A stretch of 9,822 nucleotides of DNA from an uncultured Clostridia bacterium (lineage in GTDB: Bacteria > Bacillota > Clostridia > Oscillospirales > Acutalibacteraceae), in assembly GCA_937897215.1 (NCBI GenBank), contig CALCBQ010000148.1:1-9822 (forward strand), written 5' to 3'. Position numbers and translations under genes: made by a program. The notes below the pieces were generated by a model. The model saw only the letters and a program-made list of their open reading frames with translations. It ran no database searches and was not told the DNA's origin. Positions 1 to 6,903 of the stretch are shown piece after piece (the stretch's first letter is position 1; each line of letters opens with the position of its first letter).

Positions 1-331
1 CATCCGGACTCATAGGAACTGTCTGACCATACATTTTGTATGTTACACCGTGGTTAAAAGCATCAATGAGAATGAAAATATCGTATCCACGAACTGATTC
101 GTGAAGTGCACATTTTCCCTCACCTGTACCAAAACGGGGGAAAGATACATCGAGAATATATGAAGCTCTTTCATAACCAGAAAACGCAATAGTTGACTTG
201 TGCTCTGAATCTTGCTGTGAACGCCATTTTACAAGATAACGGTCAATTTTTTCTGCCATTTCTTCGCATCCCGGTAAAGCAATAATACCGAGAGGCCCAT
301 TTGGTATTGTGGTAATTTCTCTGTCTGCCAT
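1..331 (-). CDS. prs: Ribose-phosphate pyrophosphokinase, N-terminal part (runs off left edge)
   Basis: PRPP synthetase makes phosphoribosyl pyrophosphate from ribose-5-phosphate and ATP for nucleotide, His and Trp synthesis in the cytoplasm. I translated 110 codons from the ATG at 331; the gene continues past base 1. Visible signatures are GIIALPGCEEMAEKID (residues about 15-30), FPRFGTGEGK (about 66-75) and ESVRGYDIFIL, which match the PRPP synthetase N-domain strand and its RFxDGE...VRGxDVFI block. The fragment ends in YKMYGQTVPMSPD. An insertion of roughly 20 residues precedes the RF motif, and the post-VRG segment differs from the canonical enzyme. Both fit the longer atypical form (about 370-390 aa) I know from Clostridia. 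The start is supported by a perfect GGAGGT (338-343 on the complement) six bases upstream. Catalytic and PP-loop regions lie outside the window, so activity cannot be judged. Confidence 0.85.
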   Translation of the reverse strand, partial: MADREITTIPNGPLGIIALPGCEEMAEKIDRYLVKWRSQQDSEHKSTIAFSGYERASYILDVSFPRFGTGEGKCALHESVRGYDIFILIDAFNHGVTYKMYGQTVPMSPD

Positions 332-385
332 AATTTAACCTCCGCAAATTGAAAACAATTCTATATGTAATTAATTAACATATAT

Positions 386-413
386 ATTCTACTATATTTT
401 GTGGTTTTTGCAA
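386..413 (-). promoter_or_regulatory. Candidate promoter of prs
   Basis: On the complement, TTGCAA (408-413) and TAGAAT (386-391) are separated by 16 bp, a plausible sigma-A -35/-10 pair about 55 bp upstream of the prs ATG. The region is very AT-rich, so chance matches are likely. I see no hairpin with a T-run ending the preceding CDF gene in 332-438, so read-through from that gene is possible. Confidence 0.45.
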
Positions 414-438
414 TAGTAAATCGACAAAAAATTAAAAT

Positions 439-1605
439 TTAGTTAAAAGAGTGTTCAACTGTTATAACTGCAAAATATCTTTCGTCTATTTTGCTCAAAT
501 TCTCTTCAATTTCTTTGCAAACTTCTTCGTTAGTTAACTTGTATTTATGTGGAACAATCAGGTCAAAAATAAGATTTGTATGTGTAGGTCCGTCAACAAC
601 TCTGAAATCGTGAATAGACATTTCTTCGCTCATTTCTGTAACAATGTTGCTTGTCATCTGTCTGAGTGTGTTAATTTTTTCATTATCAACAATAATGGGG
701 TCCATATGAATTGAAATGACCATGCCGAACTCGTTGAAAATATCACGCTCTATAACATCAATTATATCGTGGATTTCCATTAAATCCTCATTTGACGGAA
801 CTTCCGCATGTGCCGAAGCAAACAACCTTCCGGGACCATAATCGTGAATAATCATATCGTGTACGCCAACAATCTTGTCGTACGAGAGAATTTTATTTGT
901 AATTTCATCAACAAATTCTTTTTCTGCGGGCTTGCCTAAAAGGTCCGCCATTGTTTCTTTGAGAATATTGAATCCTGCAATGAAAATAAATCCGGCAACA
1001 ACAATACCTAAATATCCGTCAATATTGATATCGGAAAAAGCAGAAACAATAATTGAAAATGCCGCAACTCCCGTAGCAAGACAGTCGCTGAAACTGTCCT
1101 TCATAACTGCCATCATAGGTGCGGAATTGATTTTCTCGCCGAGTTTTTTATTGAATAATCCAAGCCACAACTTTGCAACAATACTGAAAATAAGAATGCC
1201 AAGTGAAAGAATACTGAAAGTTACAGGTTCAGGATTAATTATTTTATTGACTGAACTCTTGAAAAGTTCAATACCCATAAGCAAAACAAGAAAAGCAACA
1301 CCAAGGGCAGAAATATATTCAAGGCGACCATGTCCATAAGGATGACCTTTGTCAGCGGGCTTTGCAGAAAGTTTTATTCCTACCAGAGAAATAATTGAAG
1401 CACCTGCATCAGACAAGTTGTTTATAGCGTCTGCCATAATTGAAATACTACCCGAAAATACACCTGCAATATATTTTATGATAGCAAGAAAAATATTTGT
1501 GATAATACCTGTAATGCTGCCAAGTGTGCCGTATGCAGTACGTACTTTAGAGTTTGTTACATTTTTGCTGTCTTTAATAAAAAGTTTAATGAGAATTGTG
1601 TGCAT
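439..1605 (-). CDS. Cation diffusion facilitator family metal exporter, probably Mn(II) (MntE-like)
   Basis: CDF antiporters export divalent metals across the cytoplasmic membrane in exchange for protons, as dimers. The 388-aa product has about six membrane segments (roughly 28-49, 53-76, 96-114, 129-150, 165-190, 197-215) and a cytoplasmic C-terminal domain with the family's IHMDP motif (about 299-303). The transport site is N62xxxD66 in TM2 (NNLSDAGAS) and D170xxxD174 in TM5 (DSFSD). Alignment by eye to E. coli YiiP puts N62 at Asp45 and D170 at His153. An N-D-D-D site instead of the zinc-type site with His is what I recall for streptococcal MntE, so manganese is the best guess; iron or mixed specificity remains possible. 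The HPYGHGR loop (88-94) is typical. The gene starts inside the end of tetR (20-bp overlap), with an AGAGGT site at 1614-1619 on the complement, so it is probably co-transcribed with that regulator. Confidence 0.9.
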   Translation of the reverse strand: MHTILIKLFIKDSKNVTNSKVRTAYGTLGSITGIITNIFLAIIKYIAGVFSGSISIMADAINNLSDAGASIISLVGIKLSAKPADKGHPYGHGRLEYISALGVAFLVLLMGIELFKSSVNKIINPEPVTFSILSLGILIFSIVAKLWLGLFNKKLGEKINSAPMMAVMKDSFSDCLATGVAAFSIIVSAFSDINIDGYLGIVVAGFIFIAGFNILKETMADLLGKPAEKEFVDEITNKILSYDKIVGVHDMIIHDYGPGRLFASAHAEVPSNEDLMEIHDIIDVIERDIFNEFGMVISIHMDPIIVDNEKINTLRQMTSNIVTEMSEEMSIHDFRVVDGPTHTNLIFDLIVPHKYKLTNEEVCKEIEENLSKIDERYFAVITVEHSFN

Positions 1606-2206
1606 TTAAAAGTACCTCTTTGGCTTCATCGCCTATAATTCCCCAAAGACCACCAAGAATGAGTGAAAGCGCTTTTTCAGCAATTTCTCTTGAAGAAAAA
1701 TGAGCATATTGTGCAGACCAACAGTTAAGAATGCCGACAAGTCCAAATTTTCCGTAATTATATGCGAAATCATATTTTTCCATTGACATATTAGGAAAAA
1801 CACCTTTAAAAATTTCAACTATTTTTGTGTTCATAAGTTCGCCGAAACGATAAACAAATTTTGCATCGCCGTTTTCGCCCATAAGTACACCGATAATGTC
1901 CTTGTGTGTTCTGAAATATTCAAAAAATGTTTCAAGCACGTCAATAGGTCTATGCAATATGTCTTCAGGAGTTACCGCAAGAACAGTCTGGTCAAATTCT
2001 TCACAAAGTTCATCTTCAACGGAGTCAACAAGGTCATAAACATCCTTGTAATGTAAATAAAAAGTACCTCTGTTGATTTCGACAAGGTCAGTAAGCTCTT
2101 TTACTGTTATTTTGTGAATACTTTTTGTTTTACCAAGTTCCGCAATGCCGTGTCGAAGAAGTTTTTTTGTTCTTCTTACTCGAATATCATTGTCGTTAAT
2201 AGCCAT
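1586..2206 (-). CDS. TetR/AcrR-family transcriptional regulator
   Basis: A 206-aa DNA-binding regulator. Residues about 11-57 form the TetR helix-turn-helix domain: RRTKKLLRHGIAEL is helix 1, ITVKELTDLVEI runs into the HTH, and NRGTFYLHYKD is the hallmark recognition-helix region. The C-terminal half contains FFEYFRTHKDIIGVLMGENG (about 92-111), which resembles the TetR_C_8 (DhaS-type) ligand/dimer domain. The start is set by GGAG about 9 bases upstream (2214-2217 on the complement). It is transcribed away from the ABC exporter genes at 2389 and its 3' end overlaps the CDF metal exporter gene. Family members of this layout usually repress themselves and a neighbouring transporter; a palindrome over its own -35 fits that. 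The inducer cannot be read from sequence. Confidence 0.9.
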   Translation of the reverse strand: MAINDNDIRVRRTKKLLRHGIAELGKTKSIHKITVKELTDLVEINRGTFYLHYKDVYDLVDSVEDELCEEFDQTVLAVTPEDILHRPIDVLETFFEYFRTHKDIIGVLMGENGDAKFVYRFGELMNTKIVEIFKGVFPNMSMEKYDFAYNYGKFGLVGILNCWSAQYAHFSSREIAEKALSLILGGLWGIIGDEAKEVLLNAHNSH

Positions 2207-2235
2207 AAAATCATCTCCGTGTATTTTATATAGAT

Positions 2236-2264
2236 ATTATACATTCAAAGTGTTCAATAATCAA
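2236..2264 (-). promoter_or_regulatory. Promoter of tetR-CDF operon
   Basis: On the complement, TTGATT (2259-2264) lies exactly 17 bp from a perfect TATAAT (2236-2241), about 30 bp upstream of the tetR ATG. This is the best sigma-A promoter match in the window. The -35 hexamer lies inside the left half of the palindrome at 2256-2276, so a bound repressor would block polymerase. Confidence 0.7.
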
Positions 2265-2276
2265 CGGTTGTCTATT
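2256..2276. promoter_or_regulatory. Putative TetR operator (21-bp interrupted palindrome)
   Basis: Half-sites AATAATCAAC (2256-2265) and GTTGTCTATT (2267-2276) flank a central G. Eight of ten positions are complementary, including all four next to the centre (CAAC/GTTG). The site overlaps the -35 of the tetR promoter in a divergent intergenic region, the usual place for a TetR-family operator. Assignment to this regulator is inference. Confidence 0.5.
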
Positions 2277-2347
2277 AAATTTGTAAAATTAGTTAAAATT
2301 ATACAAATAATATATTAAAAATATGTGTAGCAATATTTTATAATCTG

Positions 2348-2356
2348 TGGTACAAT
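2348..2356 (+). promoter_or_regulatory. Candidate extended -10 promoter of the ABC exporter genes
   Basis: TGGTACAAT (TGn plus a -10 with one mismatch) lies 32 bp before the ATPase ATG; no convincing -35 is seen 17 bp upstream. A perfect TATAAT also occurs at 2339-2344 but lacks a good -35. The ATPase gene has a strong AAGGAG at 2375-2380, eight bases from its ATG. Confidence 0.4.
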
Positions 2357-2388
2357 AATTTGGTATATGATTTTAAGGAGCGAATACA

Positions 2389-3090
2389 ATGTCATTTATT
2401 GAATTAAAAGACGTAGTAAAGACTTATAAAATGGGTGAAATTGAGATAAAAGCGGCTGATAATATCAGTTTCCCTATTGAAAAAGGCGAGTTTGTAATAG
2501 TTGTAGGACCTTCAGGCGCAGGTAAAACAACTGTACTTAATATTTTAGGTGGAATGGACAAGGCAACATCAGGCGAAATTGTTGTAGACGGTACTGATAT
2601 TGGTAAGTACACAGAAAAAGAACTTACAAAATACCGCCGTGATGATGTAGGTTTTGTTTTTCAGTTTTATAATCTTGTTCAGAATCTTACAGCCCTTGAA
2701 AATGTTGAACTTGCATCACAAATGAAAGCGGATGCGTTAGAAGCAGAAGAAGTGTTGGCTGAGGTGGGACTCAGCAATCGTCTTGATAACTTCCCATCAC
2801 AGCTTTCAGGTGGCGAGCAACAGCGTGTATCAATTGCTCGTGCATTGGCTAAAAATCCTAAACTTTTACTTTGCGATGAGCCAACAGGTGCTCTTGACTA
2901 TATTACAGGTAAGTCAATTCTCAAACTATTGCAGGATACTTGCCGTGAAAAGAAAATGACTGTTGTAGTTATCACTCATAACTCGGCACTTACTCCAATG
3001 GCAGATAAAATTATTAAGATTAAAAACGGACAGGTTGATAAAATTCTTATAAACGAAAATCCAACACCTGTTGAGCAGATTGAGTGGTAA
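2389..3090 (+). CDS. ABC transporter ATP-binding protein, MacB/LolD type
   Basis: The 233-aa nucleotide-binding subunit powers the FtsX-type permease encoded immediately downstream. All ABC motifs are intact: Walker A GPSGAGKTT (40-48), Q-loop Q92 in FQFYNLVQNLTALENVEL, signature LSGGEQQR (139-146), Walker B LLLCDEPTGALD (159-170) with catalytic E164, and H-loop H197 (VVVITHN). The FQFYNLxxxLTALENVEL and DEPTGALD segments are typical of the MacB/LolD/FtsE-like branch, which does mechanotransmission rather than classical channel transport. The start ATG has AAGGAG eight bases upstream. The stop at 3088-3090 is five bases before the permease ATG, so the two are one operon. The gene is divergent from tetR across 182 bp. 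The substrate is unknown; peptide, drug or lipid handling are all possible. Confidence 0.95.
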   Translation: MSFIELKDVVKTYKMGEIEIKAADNISFPIEKGEFVIVVGPSGAGKTTVLNILGGMDKATSGEIVVDGTDIGKYTEKELTKYRRDDVGFVFQFYNLVQNLTALENVELASQMKADALEAEEVLAEVGLSNRLDNFPSQLSGGEQQRVSIARALAKNPKLLLCDEPTGALDYITGKSILKLLQDTCREKKMTVVVITHNSALTPMADKIIKIKNGQVDKILINENPTPVEQIEW

Positions 3091-3095
3091 AAGTT

Positions 3096-6000
3096 ATGAC
3101 AAAATCAATAAAAAAAGATTTTCGCAGAGAAATCAAAAAAAGCATAAGTCGCTTTATCTCAATTTTGCTCATAGTTGTTCTTGGTGTAGCTTTCTTTTCA
3201 GGAATCCGTTCATCAATGCCCGCTATGCAGAATACTGCCGATGCAGTATATGATAAAGAGAATTTTATGGATATTCGCGTTGCAGGTACTTTAGGACTCA
3301 CAGAAAACGACCTTGAAGCAATTCGCGAAATAGAAGGCGTTGAAGAAGTTGAGGGTGCATATACAACTGATTTTCTCTGTCTTGCGAATTCAAATGAAAT
3401 TGTAACAAAAGTTATTGCAACACCAAAAAGCATTAATGATGTAAAAGTAAGTCAGGGCAGATACCCTGAAAAATATAACGAATGTGTTGCAAGTAAAGAG
3501 TTTTTAGAAGTATCGGGTTATAAAGTAGGGGACTATTTAACATTATCAACCGGTACTGCGGATAAAGTTTTTGATACACTTGCAGCTGAAATATATCAGA
3601 TTGTAGGTGTTGGTTCGTCATCATATTTCCTTAATGGAGAGATGGGCACAAGTACTATAGGCGATGGCGTGGTTGACGGCTACCTTGTTATTCCGCAAGA
3701 GGCGTATGTTACTGATATATATACTTCAATTTATATAACAGTTTCGGGCGCGCGTGAACTCAATAGTTATAGTAAAGAATATACAGAACTCGTTGATGGG
3801 GTTATTCAAAAAATCAAACTTATTGCAGACAAGCGTTGCGATATAAGATATAGCGAGGTGCGTTCACAGAGTAATGAAATGCTTGAAGATGCAAAAAATG
3901 ACTATCTTGAAGCAGAAGTAACTGTACAGAACGAACTTTCAGAAGCATATCAAGAACTTCTTGAAAACGAGAGAAAATATGAAGAAGAAAGAGCAAACTG
4001 GGAAGAAAAACTTACTCTTGTCGAAAATGCAGAAGCAAATCTTCCTCTTTATCGTCAGCAGGTTGCAGACGGCGAAAAAGAACTTCAAAAAGCGAAAAAA
4101 GATTTAGAAGAACTTGATGCTGAATTCAAAAAGGCAGAAGAACAGTATGAATCATATGTAAACGACCCTAACATAAGCGAAGAACAAAGACAAAACGCTA
4201 AAGATTCTATGCTTTTAGCACAGGGTATGCGTGATATCTCTGCAAAGGCATTTGCATCTAAAGAAGAAGAACTCAACAAAGCAAAACAAGACCTTGCAGA
4301 TTTGGAATATGCAGTTGCAAATAAAGGCGCTTTAATCAGTGGTGGCGAAGAGCTTGATAAAGCAAAAGAAGAACTTGACCGCGGCCGTGAAAAATACGAA
4401 ATCGCAAAACAAGATGCCGAGCAGGAATTAAAAGATGCCGAAACAAGACTTAATGAGGCAGAGCGTGAAATCAATTCAATGAAAATTCCTGTGTGGTATG
4501 TTCTGAAACGCGATGCCAATGAATCATATTTAAGCTTTAAGAATGATACACAGAGTATCGGTGCAATCGGTACAGTTTTCCCTATTATCTTTTTCCTTGT
4601 AGCAGCCCTTGTTGCCCTTACAACAATGACTCGTATGGTTGAAGAACAAAGAACCCAGATTGGTACGCTCAAAGCATTGGGTTACAGTAAAGGAACAATT
4701 ATCGGTAAATATCTCTTGTACGCAGGGCTTGCAAGTGTAATAGGTAGTGTAATCGGTGTGTTCCTTGGGGAATTTACAATTCCGTATTTCATTCTTGCAG
4801 CATATAAAACAACCTATTACAATTTAGGCGAAAGTGTAGTTACACTTAATGTTCTTTATGCAGTTGTGGCTTCTCTTGCCGCAATTATCTGTACAGTAGG
4901 CGCAACATTGTTCGCTTGTTATAAAGAACTTCGTGCAGTGCCCGCGCAACTTATGCGACCTGAAGCACCAAAGTCAGGTAAGCGTACATTACTTGAACAT
5001 GTGAACTTTATATGGGAGCGCCTCAACTTTGGACAAAAAGCAGCAATGCGAAATCTTTTCCGCTATAAAAAGCGTTTCTTTATGACAATTTTTGGCGTTG
5101 GCGGATGTATGGCACTTCTTCTTGTGGGACTTGGTATAAAAGACTCAGTTTCTGCAATGGCAAATAATCAGTACGGCGAAATTCTTAAGTATGATAGCGT
5201 TGTAAGTGTGGATTCAAATCTTACAAGAGCGCAACGCCGTGCAATGCTTTCAGATATTTCAGATATATCGGATATATCTTCATATTTACAGGCAAACAGA
5301 ACAATGGTATATGCACAAGGTAAAAACACAGGTGCTACAACAGATGAAAAAAATGCATATATGATTGTGCCACGCGAAGTGGAAAATCTTAAAGATTACA
5401 TTACAATCCGTGAACGCGGAGCAACGGACGAGTTGCTTGAACTAACTGATGACGGAGTAATCATAACTGAAAAATATGCAAAACTTCTTGGCGTATCAGT
5501 AGGCGACAGTATATTTGTCAGATTAAGCGAAGCAGATGCATATCCTAAAGAAGTAAAAGTTACAGGTATAACAGAGAACTACATTTTCAATTACATTTAT
5601 ATGACACCAACATTGTATCAATCCCTTTATAATATTTCAGGGGACTTGAATGTGTTGTTACTAAAACTTGAAGATGGTGCAAATACATCGGATGTTAGTT
5701 CACGACTTCTTCAGATTACAGGTATCAATTCAGTAACAATGAATACTGATGAAATTGAACAATTGAATACAGTTATTAATAGTCTGTATTTCATTGTTGT
5801 TATTATGATTATTGCTGCAGCAATCCTTGCGTTTGTTGTGCTTTATAATCTTAATAATATCAACATAAGTGAAAGAAGACGAGAACTTGCAACTCTTAAG
5901 TTGCTGGGCTTCTTTGATAATGAGTTGAATGCCTATGTTTATCGTGAAAATGTAGTACTTACATTACTTGGTACAATTCTTGGTGTGTTCCTGGGTATAG

Positions 6001-6185
6001 GACTTCATCAGTTTGTTATGATAACAGTAGAAACTGATATGTATATGTTCGGCAGAGAATTAGAACCGCTAAGTATTGCAATCGGTGCAGTTCTCACAAT
6101 CGTATTTGCACTTGCAACAAATCTTATTATGTATTTCAAACTTAAAAAGATTGATATGATTGAGTCTCTGAAGAGCGTTGAATAA
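3096..6185 (+). CDS. FtsX/MacB-like ABC permease, tandem, with extracytoplasmic coiled coil
   Basis: This is the membrane partner of the ATPase just upstream. From the ATG at 3096 it has 1029 aa. An in-frame GTG at 3084 would add four residues and overlap the ATPase gene by 7 bp; I prefer the ATG because GAGTGG (3082-3087) lies eight bases before it. Numbering from the ATG, there are two copies of TM + ectodomain + three TMs. Unit one has TM1 about 20-37, an ectodomain to about 485, and TMs near 490-513, 540-562 and 586-609. Unit two has a TM near 660-681, an ectodomain to about 890, and TMs near 895-918, 949-974 and 989-1013. Each unit has the FtsX signature after its second TM: EEQRTQIGTLKALG (516-529) and SERRRELATLKLLG (925-938). 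Residues about 258-464 are a Glu/Lys/Ala-rich coiled coil in the first ectodomain only. No separate MacA/HlyD-like adaptor is seen nearby. The substrate is unknown. Confidence 0.92.
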   Translation: MTKSIKKDFRREIKKSISRFISILLIVVLGVAFFSGIRSSMPAMQNTADAVYDKENFMDIRVAGTLGLTENDLEAIREIEGVEEVEGAYTTDFLCLANSNEIVTKVIATPKSINDVKVSQGRYPEKYNECVASKEFLEVSGYKVGDYLTLSTGTADKVFDTLAAEIYQIVGVGSSSYFLNGEMGTSTIGDGVVDGYLVIPQEAYVTDIYTSIYITVSGARELNSYSKEYTELVDGVIQKIKLIADKRCDIRYSEVRSQSNEMLEDAKNDYLEAEVTVQNELSEAYQELLENERKYEEERANWEEKLTLVENAEANLPLYRQQVADGEKELQKAKKDLEELDAEFKKAEEQYESYVNDPNISEEQRQNAKDSMLLAQGMRDISAKAFASKEEELNKAKQDLADLEYAVANKGALISGGEELDKAKEELDRGREKYEIAKQDAEQELKDAETRLNEAEREINSMKIPVWYVLKRDANESYLSFKNDTQSIGAIGTVFPIIFFLVAALVALTTMTRMVEEQRTQIGTLKALGYSKGTIIGKYLLYAGLASVIGSVIGVFLGEFTIPYFILAAYKTTYYNLGESVVTLNVLYAVVASLAAIICTVGATLFACYKELRAVPAQLMRPEAPKSGKRTLLEHVNFIWERLNFGQKAAMRNLFRYKKRFFMTIFGVGGCMALLLVGLGIKDSVSAMANNQYGEILKYDSVVSVDSNLTRAQRRAMLSDISDISDISSYLQANRTMVYAQGKNTGATTDEKNAYMIVPREVENLKDYITIRERGATDELLELTDDGVIITEKYAKLLGVSVGDSIFVRLSEADAYPKEVKVTGITENYIFNYIYMTPTLYQSLYNISGDLNVLLLKLEDGANTSDVSSRLLQITGINSVTMNTDEIEQLNTVINSLYFIVVIMIIAAAILAFVVLYNLNNINISERRRELATLKLLGFFDNELNAYVYRENVVLTLLGTILGVFLGIGLHQFVMITVETDMYMFGRELEPLSIAIGAVLTIVFALATNLIMYFKLKKIDMIESLKSVE
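3867..4487 (+). other. Segment encoding the permease coiled-coil insertion
   Basis: About 207 codons are dominated by Glu, Lys, Ala, Leu, Asp and Gln with heptad-like spacing (for example KAKKDLEELDAEFKKAEEQ and DKAKEELDRGREKYEIAKQD). Breaks occur at a Pro-containing NLPLY about 60 residues in, at NDPN near the middle, and at GALISGG. The mid-point DPN break suggests an antiparallel helical hairpin returning to the membrane. The sense strand is strongly A/G-rich here. Topology puts the segment outside the cytoplasm, between TM1 and TM2 of the permease. Confidence 0.75.
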
Positions 6186-6192
6186 GCTACCC

Positions 6193-6243
6193 GACTTGCC
6201 TTCCCTTTGAGGGGAAGGTGGCGGCGAAGCCGACGGATGATGT
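6193..6243. repeat. GC-rich palindromic intergenic element (short interspersed repeat candidate)
   Basis: Just after the permease stop, a GC-rich patch in an AT-rich gap forms one hairpin with arms CCTTCCC (6199-6205) and GGGAAGG (6212-6218) and loop TTTGAG. A smaller hairpin, CGGC-GAA-GCCG, follows (6223-6233), then ACGGATGATGTG. The order 'TTGCC-hairpin-GGTGGCGGCGAAGCCG-CGGATGA' resembles a dispersed element I recall from gut Clostridia genomes; only one copy is in this window. There is no T-run after either stem, so it is not a standard Rho-independent terminator. Confidence 0.6.
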
Positions 6244-6290
6244 GTCAGTACCTCAATATCTATAAAAATATAAATTAGGAGATAATAATT

Positions 6291-6881
6291 ATGTTCCATC
6301 AATTAAACAAACCAACAGAAAAAGATACAATTGCAATTATGAAAACAAATATGGGCGAAATCAAAATTAAATTGTTCCCTGAATTTGCACCAAAAACAGT
6401 TGAGAACTTTACAACTCACGCTAAAAACGGTTATTATGATGGTCTTATCTTCCATCGTGTAATCAAAGACTTTATGATTCAGGGTGGCGACCCAACTGGC
6501 ACAGGCCGTGGCGGAGAAAGTATTTGGGGACACGCATTCCCTGATGAATTTACAGGCGAACTTCACAACCTTCGTGGTGCTCTTTCAATGGCAAATGCAG
6601 GCCCTAATACAAATGGTAGCCAGTTCTTTATTGTTCAGGCAAAAAATGTTCCTGACGATTTGCTTGACCAGATGAGAAGTGCTCGTGAAGACCTTTTCCC
6701 AACAGAATGTATTGAAGCATATGCAGAAATAGGTGGTACACCTTGGCTTGATTTCCGTCATTCAGTTTTTGGTCAGGTTTGTGAAGGAATGGATGTTGTT
6801 GACGCAATTGCAAATGTTACTTCAGACTTTGACGATAAACCACTTAACGATGTTATAATCGAAACAATTATTATTGAATAA
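6291..6881 (+). CDS. Peptidyl-prolyl cis-trans isomerase, cyclophilin type
   Basis: A folding catalyst that rotates Xaa-Pro peptide bonds. The 196-aa protein has no signal peptide or membrane segment, so it is cytoplasmic. Cyclophilin active-site residues are intact: FHRVIKDFMIQGGD (54-67, catalytic R56, with F61 and Q64), the GTGRGGES loop (70-77), LSMANAGPNTNGSQFFI (99-114), and W152 plus H157 in PWLDFRHSVFGQV, matching Trp121 and His126 of human CypA. Relative to CypA there is an insertion of about 34 residues (about 118-151, VPDDLLDQM...EIGG) between the FFI strand and WLD, a pattern I know from Firmicutes cyclophilins. The start is supported by AGGAG (6277-6281) nine bases upstream. It is separated from both neighbours by GC-rich palindromes, and I find no convincing promoter in 6244-6290, so it may be read from the ABC operon. 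Confidence 0.95.
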   Translation: MFHQLNKPTEKDTIAIMKTNMGEIKIKLFPEFAPKTVENFTTHAKNGYYDGLIFHRVIKDFMIQGGDPTGTGRGGESIWGHAFPDEFTGELHNLRGALSMANAGPNTNGSQFFIVQAKNVPDDLLDQMRSAREDLFPTECIEAYAEIGGTPWLDFRHSVFGQVCEGMDVVDAIANVTSDFDDKPLNDVIIETIIIE

Positions 6882-6903
6882 TTAAATTGATTTGGTATGG
6901 TAG

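Noticed and set aside
332..438. Manganese (yybP-ykoY) riboswitch or terminator near the CDF gene
   Set aside because: The CDF gene starts inside tetR, so it has no leader of its own; 332-438 is plain AT-rich DNA with only a possible prs promoter.
875..1609. Open frames on the plus strand opposite the CDF gene
   Set aside because: Antisense of a clearly conserved membrane protein, no ribosome binding sites, no recognisable domains.
4085..4672. Long serine-rich open frame on the minus strand
   Set aside because: It is the antisense of the Glu/Lys/Ala-rich coiled-coil region; low-complexity serine/alanine content and no start signal mark it as a shadow.
6199..6218. Hairpin as Rho-independent terminator of the permease gene
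   Set aside because: The stem is only 7 bp and is followed by GTGGCGGCG rather than a T-run on either strand.
6069..6302. Minus-strand frame covering the intergenic repeat
   Set aside because: Its content comes from the palindromic element and antisense permease; composition is unlike a protein and there is no start signal.
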